NCBI GenBank assembly: GCA_965215045.1
Contig: OZ244031.1
Coordinates: forward strand, 62,001 to 126,000
DNA from: G965215045 sp965215045
GTDB taxonomy: Bacteria; Pseudomonadota; Gammaproteobacteria; JABABF01
DNA length: 64,000 nt
Reading direction: 5' to 3'
The notes below the pieces were generated by a model that saw only the letters and a program-made list of their open reading frames with translations, ran no database searches and was not told the origin of the DNA. The first letter of the stretch is position 1. Each line of letters begins with the position of its first letter. Shown here one piece after another: positions 57,449-64,000 of this stretch. Position numbers and translations under genes: made by a program.

Positions 57449-57613
57449 GTTCGGGCACCGCGGGCGGCCCGCCCGCCTCCGCTTGACTCTCTGCCGGGCG
57501 CGGTGCAGTCCCCGGGAACTTCCCGGCCGGTTCCGGTCCCGCCTGGCGGGGCGGCCTCGCCTCCTTCCCCTGTCATCTTTCCTCGACCGGCTTCCCCCGG
57601 CCCGCTCCCCCCT

Positions 57614-57883
57614 TTATTCCCCGTCCCCTGCGGTGCTCGCACCGCCTGCGTATTCCCGGATGCGCTGCACGGTGGCGCGATGTTCGGGCGGCGGCACCTG
57701 GCGCCCCGTCAGCCATGCATACAGCACCTGGTCGGTGCATTCCAGGAGGCGGCGGTATGCTTGCTGCGCCTGCCCGTCAAGTTGCCGCAGGCGGACTTCG
57801 ACGAAGGGCAGCAGCAACAGGTCCAGTTCCAGCATGCCGCGGCGGCTGGCCCAGCACAGCTGGTCGAATTCGGCTTTGTCCAC
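57614..57883 (-). CDS. sdhE: FAD assembly factor SdhE (YgfY)
   Basis: Small helical protein of 89 residues needed to attach FAD covalently to succinate dehydrogenase SdhA. The signature is LCWASRRGMLELDLLLLPFVE, where RRGMxELD is the FAD/SdhA contact region, and EHRATVQRIREYA lies toward the end. The GTG at 57883 gives the usual family length; in-frame upstream codons are open but outside the family pattern. It is divergent from ygfZ, as in E. coli. Confidence 0.88.
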   Translation of the reverse strand: MDKAEFDQLCWASRRGMLELDLLLLPFVEVRLRQLDGQAQQAYRRLLECTDQVLYAWLTGRQVPPPEHRATVQRIREYAGGASTAGDGE

Positions 57884-57935
57884 AACCGGTCTATGATACT
57901 CTTGCACTGCGGAGAAGGGGCTGCGGAAGCTTGAG

Positions 57936-58970
57936 ATGAGAGAGGCGTGGGCAGATTTTTTGCGTGCGTGCGGGGGCGAGCCCGGGGCACCGGATGCGCG
58001 CTTCTTCGGCGAGAGCCCGGAGCACTGTGCGGAGCTGGCACGGGGAGAAAGCCTGTGCCTTGCACCGCTGCCCGGGCGCGGTGTGCTGGAACTCACCGGC
58101 GTCGACGCCCGGCGTTTCCTGCACGGCCAGGGCACCTGTGACGTGGAGGAGTGGCCGGCGGGACGGGGCGGCAGCGGTGCCGTCTGCACGCCGCAGGGCC
58201 GGGTGGTGGCGAACTTCGCCCTGGCGGGGCCGGACACGGAGCGCCTGCTGCTCACCCTGCCCCGCGACACGGTGCCCGGGCTGCGGGACTTCCTGCAGAA
58301 ATACATTGTCTTCTCCAAGGCCGAACAGGCCGATGCCTCGGAGGCATTTTTCCTGTTGGGACTGTTCGGGGCCGGGGCAGACGATGCCGCGGCCAAAGTT
58401 TTCGGCACCGCTCCCGGCGAAAACGAGTGTGCGGCCGTGGAGAGCGGGGTTCTGCTGCGGCGGGATGCATTGCGCATCGAGTGCCTGCTCGGGGCGGAGC
58501 GGGTGCGGGAGGACTGGCAGGCGCTGTGCGCTGCGGGGGCGGAGCCCTGCGGCGAGGCGGCCTGGAGTCTGCAGGACATTCGCGCCGGTCTCGCCGAGGT
58601 CGAGGGGGAGACGGTGGAGGCCTTTGTGCCGCAGTCGCTGAACCTGGATTGCACGGGAGCACTCGACCTGCACAAGGGATGCTACACCGGCCAGGAAATC
58701 ATCATTCGCCTGCAGCACCGGGGCCGGATCAAGCAGCGCGCCTTTCGCCTGCAGGGCAATACCCCCGCCTGTCCCGCACCCGGCACCCCGCTGCACGCAG
58801 CCGACCAGGCTAAACCCTGCGGTACAGTGTTGCGGGCGGCACCGGTGGGCGAACAGCAGTGGGAGATGCTGGCGGTGCTGCCGCTGAACCCGCCCCCGCA
58901 GATCTGCCTGGGTGCAGCGGACGGGGTGCTGCTGGAACTCCTCTCCCTGCCCTATTCCACCGAACTCTGA
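57936..58970 (+). CDS. ygfZ: Folate-binding protein YgfZ (iron-sulfur cluster assembly factor)
   Basis: Tetrahydrofolate-dependent helper for assembly or repair of Fe-S enzymes such as MiaB. 344 residues, aminomethyltransferase (GcvT) fold. The YgfZ signature K-G-C-Y-T-G-Q-E is intact in LDLHKGCYTGQEIIIRLQHR, containing the functional Cys. Also RFLHGQGTCDV and TPQGRVVANFAL. GGAAG lies 7 nt before the ATG. Divergent from sdhE with 52 bp between. Confidence 0.93.
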   Translation: MREAWADFLRACGGEPGAPDARFFGESPEHCAELARGESLCLAPLPGRGVLELTGVDARRFLHGQGTCDVEEWPAGRGGSGAVCTPQGRVVANFALAGPDTERLLLTLPRDTVPGLRDFLQKYIVFSKAEQADASEAFFLLGLFGAGADDAAAKVFGTAPGENECAAVESGVLLRRDALRIECLLGAERVREDWQALCAAGAEPCGEAAWSLQDIRAGLAEVEGETVEAFVPQSLNLDCTGALDLHKGCYTGQEIIIRLQHRGRIKQRAFRLQGNTPACPAPGTPLHAADQAKPCGTVLRAAPVGEQQWEMLAVLPLNPPPQICLGAADGVLLELLSLPYSTEL

Positions 58971-59030
58971 GGACGGCTGCCGCAGCCCTCACCAGGGCAC
59001 TCCTGCACTGATTGCATATCCCTCCCACAG

Positions 59031-59176
59031 GAACCGGCTGCATCCCCAAAACCAGCCGCACCCCGAAACCGGCCCCACCCCTAAAACCAACTCCACCCCC
59101 AAAACCAGCCGCACCCCGGAAACCGACCCCACCCCGAAAACCAGCTGCATCCCCCAAACCGTCCCCACCCCGGTCC
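59031..59176. repeat. 18-bp minisatellite between ygfZ and ung
   Basis: About eight imperfect 18-bp units of the form ACCAGCCGCACCCCGAAA with two alternating variants (CCGGCCCCACCCC and CCAGCCGCACCCC types). The tract lies between the ygfZ and ung stop codons. It can be read as a six-residue repeat in either direction, but neither reading has a credible start site. Confidence 0.75.
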
Positions 59177-59200
59177 GCCCTCATCCCATTGCGCCTGTTT

Positions 59201-59908
59201 TCAGCCCTCCTGTGCCAGTTGCCAGTCGATCTCCTTCATGCCGTGTTCGGCCAGCCAGGCATTGGTGCGCGAGAAATGCTTACAACCGAAGAACCCCCGG
59301 CTGGCGGACAGGGGCGAGGGGTGCGGTGCCTGCAGCACGAGATGGCGCCGCGGGTCGACGATGCGTCCCTTGCGCAATGCATTGGCACCCCAGAGCAGGA
59401 ACACCAGGTTTTCCCGTTGCTCGTTCAGCAGTTGCACGGCGCGGTCGGTGAACTGCTCCCAGCCCTTGCCCTGGTGGGCACCGGCCTGGCCCCGCACCAC
59501 GGTCAGCACGCTGTTGAGCAACAGCACGCCCTGGCGCGCCCAATGCAGCAGGCAGCCGTAGTCGCGCCGCATCGGCCGTCCCAGGTCTTGTTCCAGTTCC
59601 AGGAAGATGTTGAGCAGGGAGGGCGGCGGTCGCACGCCCGGGCGCACGGAAAAACACAGGCCGTGCGCCTGGCCCGGGCCGTGGTAGGGGTCCTGCCCCA
59701 GGATGACCACCTTGACCGCCTCGAACGGCGTCTGGGCGAAGGCGTTGAAGATTTCCGCACCGGGCGGGTAGACCTGCTTGCCGGCCTGCAGTTCGCTCTG
59801 CAGGAATTCCCGCAGCTGGCCCATGTAGGGTTGCTCGAATTCCCCGCGCAGTTTACGGAGCCAAGAGGCTTCCAGGGCAATGGGACGCGCGGCCGCGGCC
59901 CCCGTCAT
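59201..59908 (-). CDS. ung: Uracil-DNA glycosylase, family 1
   Basis: Removes uracil from DNA. 235 residues: catalytic water-activating motif VVILGQDPYHGPGQAHGLCFS, GVLLLNSVLTV, LVFLLWGANA and the DNA-intercalation loop HPSPLSASRGFFGCKHFS. It overlaps the NTF2-like gene stop by 4 bp (ATGA), so it is translationally coupled at the end of the fbiC-side transcript. Confidence 0.97.
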   Translation of the reverse strand: MTGAAAARPIALEASWLRKLRGEFEQPYMGQLREFLQSELQAGKQVYPPGAEIFNAFAQTPFEAVKVVILGQDPYHGPGQAHGLCFSVRPGVRPPPSLLNIFLELEQDLGRPMRRDYGCLLHWARQGVLLLNSVLTVVRGQAGAHQGKGWEQFTDRAVQLLNEQRENLVFLLWGANALRKGRIVDPRRHLVLQAPHPSPLSASRGFFGCKHFSRTNAWLAEHGMKEIDWQLAQEG

Positions 59909-60330
59909 TCAGACAGTACCTGCGTGTGTTCCCAGTCCAGGGTCAGTTCGCGGCGCACGAACTGCCAGCTGCCGCCCTCGTTGCGCCAGACATCCAGGTA
60001 GCGGATGCCCATGTCATAGCGCAGCTTGCGTCCGGCCTCATCGGTGGAGAAATGCAGGGCCACGCAATAGGTCTCACCGGTGGCCTGTTCGCCCTTGATC
60101 TCGGCCAGTTGATTGTGCACCGCATGGTAGGTGCTCTCGAACATTTCGATGTTGCGGATGCCGTCTACTATTTCCTGCCGTCCGCGGTAATGCAGGTCCA
60201 TGTGCGGGACGTGCAGCTCGGCGTCTTCGACGAACAGCGCACCCAGTGCCTCGTAGTCCCTGCGATCCACGGCCTGCGCATAGCGGCAGGCGAGGTCCTG
60301 CAAGGCGATGCGGTCGGCAGCGTCCATCAT
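59905..60330 (-). CDS. NTF2-like / SnoaL-like polyketide-cyclase-fold protein
   Basis: 141 residues forming one NTF2-like cone: IALQDLACRYAQAVDRRDYEALGALFVEDAELHV is the typical start, followed by GRQEIVDGI, STYHAVHNQLAEIKGEQATGETYCVAL and a C-terminal WRNEGGSWQFVRREL strand. Members are isomerases, dehydratases or non-catalytic; the Tyr/Asp/His arrangement resembles steroid-isomerase-like proteins, but no substrate can be given. It lies 3 bp after fbiC and overlaps ung, so it may be part of the F420 gene transcript. Confidence 0.82.
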   Translation of the reverse strand: MMDAADRIALQDLACRYAQAVDRRDYEALGALFVEDAELHVPHMDLHYRGRQEIVDGIRNIEMFESTYHAVHNQLAEIKGEQATGETYCVALHFSTDEAGRKLRYDMGIRYLDVWRNEGGSWQFVRRELTLDWEHTQVLSE

Positions 60331-60333
60331 CTC

Positions 60334-62769
60334 TCAGGCCTCGCCCAGCTGCAGTGCCGGCACCGGTGCAAACACCAGGGGTTGCAACGGTGCGGCGGCA
60401 AAAGAGGCCCGCTGCCGGGCCGCCGGGGCCTCGGCATACAGCGTGGTGCGCTGCCAGGGCTCGCGTCCCAGGGCGCGGATCATCTGTTCCATGCGCTGCG
60501 GCGGCATCTCCTGGCCGTGGGTGGCACCGGCGGCCCGGGTGATGCTCTCGTTCATCAGTGTGCCGCCGGCATCATTGGCACCGGCCCGCAGGCAGGCACT
60601 GAGCCCCGCCTCGCCCAGCTTGACCCAGGAGGCCTGGATGTTGGTGATCTGCGGGTAGAGCACCAGGCGCGCCACCGCGTGCATCAGCACCGCCTCGCGA
60701 AAAGTCGGGCCGAAACGCGAGGCACCGCGGCGGAACATCGGCGCCTCCAGCGGTACAAAGGGCAGCGGCACGAACTCGCTGAAGCCGCCGCTGCGCTCCT
60801 GCTGGGCCCGCAGGCGCAACAGGTGACGCGCCCAGTGCAGCGGGGTCTCCACGTGTCCGAACATGATGGTCGCCGTGCTGCGGATGCCGAGCGCATGCGC
60901 ACTTTGCATCACCTCCAGCCAGGCGGCCGTGTTCAGCTTGTCCGGGCAGATCTGCGCGCGCACCTCGTCGTCCAGGATTTCCGCGGCCGTGCCCGGCAGC
61001 GTGGCCAGCCCCTCGCTCTTGAGCATCGAAAGAAACCCGGGCACATCCAGACCCAGGGTCTCGGCCCCCTGGCTCACTTCCAGCGGCGAGAACGCGTGGA
61101 TGTGCATGTCCGGGGCGGCACGGCGCACGGTGCGGCAGATTTCCAGGTAGGTGTCACCGGTGTATTCCGGGTGAATGCCGCCCTGCAGACAGACCTCCGT
61201 GGCACCCCGCTCCCAGGCCTCGCGCACGCGCCGGTCGATCTCTGCGGCGTCGATGCGATACGGGGCACCTCGCAGGTCTTCCGCCCCGCGCCCCTTGGAG
61301 AAGGCGCAGAAGCGGCACTTGAAGTAACAGATGTTGGTGTAGTTGATGTTGCGGTTGACGACATAACTCACGCGGTTGCCGTGCAGTTCCGCACGCAGGG
61401 CATCGGCGGCCTGGCACAGGTAGCGGAAGTCGGCCCCGCGCGCATAAAACAGCTCGGCCAGTGCCTCCTCTGCCGGCGGATGCCCGGCCTCGGCCCCGGC
61501 CACGGCGCGCTTGACCCGGGTGCTGACCTGCGCCGGCAGTGGCAGCTGTCGCAGGGCCTGCACGACTTCGGCGGGCGGTTCCACGGCCGCCCCGGGACAC
61601 CAGTCCTCGTTGCGAGCCAGTCCACCGGAGTCGGCCAGCCGCAATACCCGCGGGCGAATGGCCGGGTCCAGCCAGCGTTCGGGCTCGTGCACGTAAGCGG
61701 GATAGACCGTCAGGCGCTCGCACAAGCTCTTGCCGGCGGCGGCGGTCTCCTCTTCCAGGCGCTCCAGTTCCGGCCACGGTGCCTCGGGGTTGACATAGTC
61801 CGGGGTCAGCGGCGAGACCCCGCCCCAGTCGGAAATGCCGGCACCCACCAGCTGCTCCAGCACGCCCGGGCTGAGATTGGGCGGTGCCTGGATGGCCGTG
61901 GAGGCGGGAAAGATGAGCCGTGCCACGGCAATCGTCCACAACAACTCCTCCAGCTCCGGCTCCGGGTGCGCGGCCATGCGGGTACCGGGCTTGGCGCGAA
62001 AGTTCTGCACGATGATCTCCTGCAGGTGACCGTGCACCTCGTGCAACTCGCGCAATGCCAGCAGGGACTCCACCCGTTCGCGGCGGGTCTCGCCGATACC
62101 GATCAAAATGCCCGAAGTGAACGGCACGCGGTGAGCACCGGCCCGGGCAATGGCCGCAAGACGTACCTGGGGCTGCTTGTCCGGGGAACCGTGGTGCGGC
62201 ATGCCCGGCTCGCACAGGCGCGGGGAGGCACTCTCCAGCATCAGCCCCATGGACGCCGAGACCGGGCGCAGCATCTCCAGTTCGGCATCGTCCATGTTGC
62301 CGGCATTGATGTGCGGCAGCAGGCCGGTCTCGCTCAATACCCGTTCGGCCGCGTGCGCCACGTATTCCAGGGTGCTGGCAAATCCCATCTCCCGCAGCGC
62401 CTCGCGCGCTGTGCGATAGCGCAACTCCGGCTTCTCGCCCAGCGTGAACAGCGCTTCCTTGCAACCCAGCACTGCCCCCCGCTCGGCCTGGCGCAAGACC
62501 TCGTCCATGGACATGTACGGGGCGTGCAGGCGGCGCGGCGTCCGGGCGAAGGTGCAGTAGTGACACACGTCCCGGCACAATTGGGTCAGCGGCAGGAACA
62601 GCTTGCGGGAATAACTGATGCGCGCACCGGTGCTGGCATCGCGCACGGCAGCAGCGGAGCGCATCAGTGCGGCCGTGTCGGTCGCCCGGGCCAGTTGCAG
62701 TGCCTCTGCGACCGGCGGCGGTGTCCCGGCCGCTGTGGCCGGTGCAGAAGAAACGGAAGCTGGGTTCAT
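60334..62769 (-). CDS. fbiC: FO synthase FbiC (fused CofG-CofH), coenzyme F420 biosynthesis
   Basis: Fused bifunctional radical-SAM enzyme that joins a tyrosine-derived fragment to 5-amino-6-ribitylaminouracil to make FO, the deazaflavin chromophore of F420. 811 residues with two radical-SAM domains: the CofG half has Cys65, Cys69, Cys72 in CRDVCHYCTFARTP, the CofH half has Cys481, Cys485, Cys488 in CYFKCRFCAFSKG. Other marks: GISDWGGVSPLTPDYVNPEAPWP and NIQASWVKLGEAG. The ATG at 62769 starts the homologous region although no strong ribosome site is visible; the frame is open further upstream. The fused form is typical of actinobacteria and of the few proteobacteria that make F420; archaea have separate subunits. 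Confidence 0.95.
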   Translation of the reverse strand: MNPASVSSAPATAAGTPPPVAEALQLARATDTAALMRSAAAVRDASTGARISYSRKLFLPLTQLCRDVCHYCTFARTPRRLHAPYMSMDEVLRQAERGAVLGCKEALFTLGEKPELRYRTAREALREMGFASTLEYVAHAAERVLSETGLLPHINAGNMDDAELEMLRPVSASMGLMLESASPRLCEPGMPHHGSPDKQPQVRLAAIARAGAHRVPFTSGILIGIGETRRERVESLLALRELHEVHGHLQEIIVQNFRAKPGTRMAAHPEPELEELLWTIAVARLIFPASTAIQAPPNLSPGVLEQLVGAGISDWGGVSPLTPDYVNPEAPWPELERLEEETAAAGKSLCERLTVYPAYVHEPERWLDPAIRPRVLRLADSGGLARNEDWCPGAAVEPPAEVVQALRQLPLPAQVSTRVKRAVAGAEAGHPPAEEALAELFYARGADFRYLCQAADALRAELHGNRVSYVVNRNINYTNICYFKCRFCAFSKGRGAEDLRGAPYRIDAAEIDRRVREAWERGATEVCLQGGIHPEYTGDTYLEICRTVRRAAPDMHIHAFSPLEVSQGAETLGLDVPGFLSMLKSEGLATLPGTAAEILDDEVRAQICPDKLNTAAWLEVMQSAHALGIRSTATIMFGHVETPLHWARHLLRLRAQQERSGGFSEFVPLPFVPLEAPMFRRGASRFGPTFREAVLMHAVARLVLYPQITNIQASWVKLGEAGLSACLRAGANDAGGTLMNESITRAAGATHGQEMPPQRMEQMIRALGREPWQRTTLYAEAPAARQRASFAAAPLQPLVFAPVPALQLGEA

Positions 62770-62908
62770 GGGAGACGCCGTGCGCAGCAAAAATGCCTGG
62801 ATGGTTTGGATCGCCTGGATTGCGTATGCTTCATTATATCCACGCCTTCTTTCCATGCACGGCACCCGCCATCGGTGTGCGACCCGTACTCCCCACCGCC
62901 GGGTATTC

Positions 62909-63700
62909 TCATTCCGCCGCTCCCTCCTCCCCGTCCTGTGCCTGGCTGTCCTGCACCTCCCCGTCTTGCGCTCCCCTGTCCAGTGCCTGGCCGGCCGCAG
63001 CCCGCTCCGTCTCCCGCCCCACCCACTGGGCCTGCCACTTTTCCAGCTGCCGGCGCATCTGCGGGGTGTCCAGCAGTGCCCGCGTGTGCAGGGCGCGCTT
63101 GGAAGCCCCGAAGCGGCGCAGCAGTTCGCGCACATCCTCCGGCGTATCCACATCCAGCGACAGCCCCGGGGAAAAAGAACGCCGCACCGCCGCACCCCGG
63201 GCCTGGGCCGCCCGCAGATGCTGTTCTGCGCTGTCCTCCCCGTAGTGGAACGGCACCACCCCGGGCGGTGTGCACAGCAGCACATTGGTGCCCCGCCCGC
63301 GGCGGTCCTCGACCAGGTGCAGGGCCGGCCCCGCGGCCGGGAAGTCGGCGAGCAGCCGCGTGAACTCCTCCGCCCCGGCCGCCGGCAGGTCGGCGTGCAC
63401 CAGCAGCATCTGTGTGCCCCCCTGTTCTGCCACCATGCGGGCTGCGGCTGCCGCCACCTCGTTCAGGCCGCCGCCCGGGTCGGGGGCGTGTTCGGCCCCG
63501 GCCCCAGCAGCCAGTTGCACCGCCTCGGCATCCGAGGACAGCAGCAGTGTGCGCCCCACCTCCGGGCAGGCACCCAGTGCGTCCAGCAGGTCGCACACCA
63601 TGGCCCGGCACAGCACCCGGCGCTCTGCAACGGAGAACAGCGCACCCAGCCGCTGCTTGATCGCATCGCCGCACTTGAGCGGCACTACCGCCCAGAGCAT
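62909..63700 (-). CDS. cofC: 2-phospho-L-lactate guanylyltransferase CofC/FbiD, coenzyme F420 biosynthesis
   Basis: Nucleotidyltransferase that activates the three-carbon linker acid of F420 with GTP. 263 residues: N-terminal AVVPLKCGDAIKQRLGALFS (nucleotide site), LLVHADLP, DRRGRGTNVLL and FHYGEDSAEQHLRAAQARG. The C-terminal 60 residues after RALLDTPQMRRQL are Gln/Glu-rich and look like a nonconserved tail. The substrate may be phosphoenolpyruvate, 2-phospholactate or 3-phosphoglycerate depending on lineage; sequence alone does not decide. ATG overlaps the cofD stop by one base. Confidence 0.9.
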   Translation of the reverse strand: MLWAVVPLKCGDAIKQRLGALFSVAERRVLCRAMVCDLLDALGACPEVGRTLLLSSDAEAVQLAAGAGAEHAPDPGGGLNEVAAAAARMVAEQGGTQMLLVHADLPAAGAEEFTRLLADFPAAGPALHLVEDRRGRGTNVLLCTPPGVVPFHYGEDSAEQHLRAAQARGAAVRRSFSPGLSLDVDTPEDVRELLRRFGASKRALHTRALLDTPQMRRQLEKWQAQWVGRETERAAAGQALDRGAQDGEVQDSQAQDGEEGAAE

Positions 63701-64000
63701 CAGTCGCGCAAGCCGACGGCGAAGTCCAGCACCTCCCGGGCCAGTGCACGCCGCTCGTCCTCCCCGCCCATCACCGTCTGCGTCACCAGCACCGCCAGCC
63801 CCAGGGCCTCGAGCTGCGGGACCAGCGCGCGGTCCTCCTCATCCAGCACGAAGCCGTCCAGCAGTTCTGCGTAGTATTCCGCCACGGCGGCCGCACTCTG
63901 CGGCATCTGCAACTCCGCCATCATCTTTGCCGCCGGCCCCCGCAGTGCCCGCCCGCCGACAATTGGCGAGACCGCCACCACCGGTGCCGTGCCCTGCCGC
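63700..64000 (-). CDS. cofD: 2-phospho-L-lactate transferase CofD/FbiA, C-terminal part (start off window)
   Basis: Transfers the guanylyl-activated acid to FO, giving F420-0 or dehydro-F420-0. Only about 100 C-terminal residues are visible. They begin with the conserved GTAPVVAVSPIVGGRALRGPAAKMM-type strand and loop and continue with VAEYYAELLDGFVLDEED and the terminal VLVTQTVMGGEDERRALAREVLDF, matching the CofD C-terminus. The gene reaches the right edge. It completes an fbiC-cofC-cofD run; cofE (FbiB, the glutamate ligase) is not inside the window. Confidence 0.9.
   Translation of the reverse strand, partial: RQGTAPVVAVSPIVGGRALRGPAAKMMAELQMPQSAAAVAEYYAELLDGFVLDEEDRALVPQLEALGLAVLVTQTVMGGEDERRALAREVLDFAVGLRD

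Noticed and set aside
57449..57613. Possible RNA or regulatory element between amtB and sdhE
   Set aside because: GC-rich with no stable terminator-like hairpin followed by T and no recognisable motif.
58810..59184. Minus-strand frame with GFRGGVGFRGAAGF-type repeat
   Set aside because: It is the 18-bp minisatellite plus antisense ygfZ; no ribosome site and no conserved domain.
62770..63285. Upstream extension of the fbiC frame
   Set aside because: It overlaps cofC in another frame and has no radical-SAM similarity; FO synthase similarity starts at or after the ATG at 62769.
59926..63363. 1145-codon open frame on the plus strand
   Set aside because: Antisense of fbiC and cofC; composition is His/Arg/Gly/Gln-rich without family motifs.

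Overview
The window is GC-rich chromosomal DNA that looks gammaproteobacterial. The evidence is gene order as well as protein similarity. Blocks familiar from Escherichia and Pseudomonas relatives are kept: clpS-clpA near infA; icd beside mnmA-hflD-purB; rseC-lepA-lepB-rnc-era-recO-acpS with nadB divergent from rseC; and sdhE divergent from ygfZ. A single tRNA-Arg(ACG) gene is present and there are no rRNA genes. I cannot name the species from sequence alone.

Layout: 1-12.4 kb is housekeeping: trmB (partial, apparent frameshift), rpoH, an Old Yellow Enzyme, infA, clpA/clpS, icd, mnmA-hflD-purB, queF, and a DegT-family sugar enzyme lacking the usual PLP lysine. 12.6-19.2 kb has tRNA-Arg, an oadGAB sodium-pumping decarboxylase set, and a convergent ppx/ppk1 pair. 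19.4-33 kb mixes redox and acyl-CoA genes (rubredoxin, acyl-CoA dehydrogenase, two SDRs, an aldo/keto reductase, an acyl-CoA synthetase, a DDN-like and an LLM-family flavin/F420 enzyme) with xseA, an HtrA-type protease, lysS and prfB. 33-41.4 kb is cysM and the acpS-recO-era-rnc-lepB-lepA-rseC block, then nadB.

41.5-54.85 kb is a defence island of visibly lower GC: a BstYI-like restriction-modification pair, then a complete type II-C CRISPR-Cas9 system. The system has a divergent tracrRNA with its own promoter and terminator, a 1071-aa Cas9, Cas1, Cas2 and a very large array of 105 repeats of 36 bp (about 6.8 kb). tracrRNA pairing fixes the crRNA strand as minus, so the array is read toward the cas genes. 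The presumed upstream end has almost no space for a leader: 10 bp, a run of 19 C, then the 3' end of a family-25 glycosyltransferase gene.

55-64 kb has amtB, sdhE/ygfZ, ung, an NTF2-like gene, and a coenzyme F420 biosynthesis run (fbiC, cofC, cofD; cofD leaves the right edge). F420 synthesis plus two candidate F420-using enzymes at 26.7 and 31.2 kb suggests this bacterium makes and uses F420, which is uncommon in Gammaproteobacteria. Three short tandem-repeat tracts (18-20 bp units) lie between genes. No gene-free stretch exceeds 300 bp apart from the CRISPR array and the tracrRNA/promoter region before cas9.
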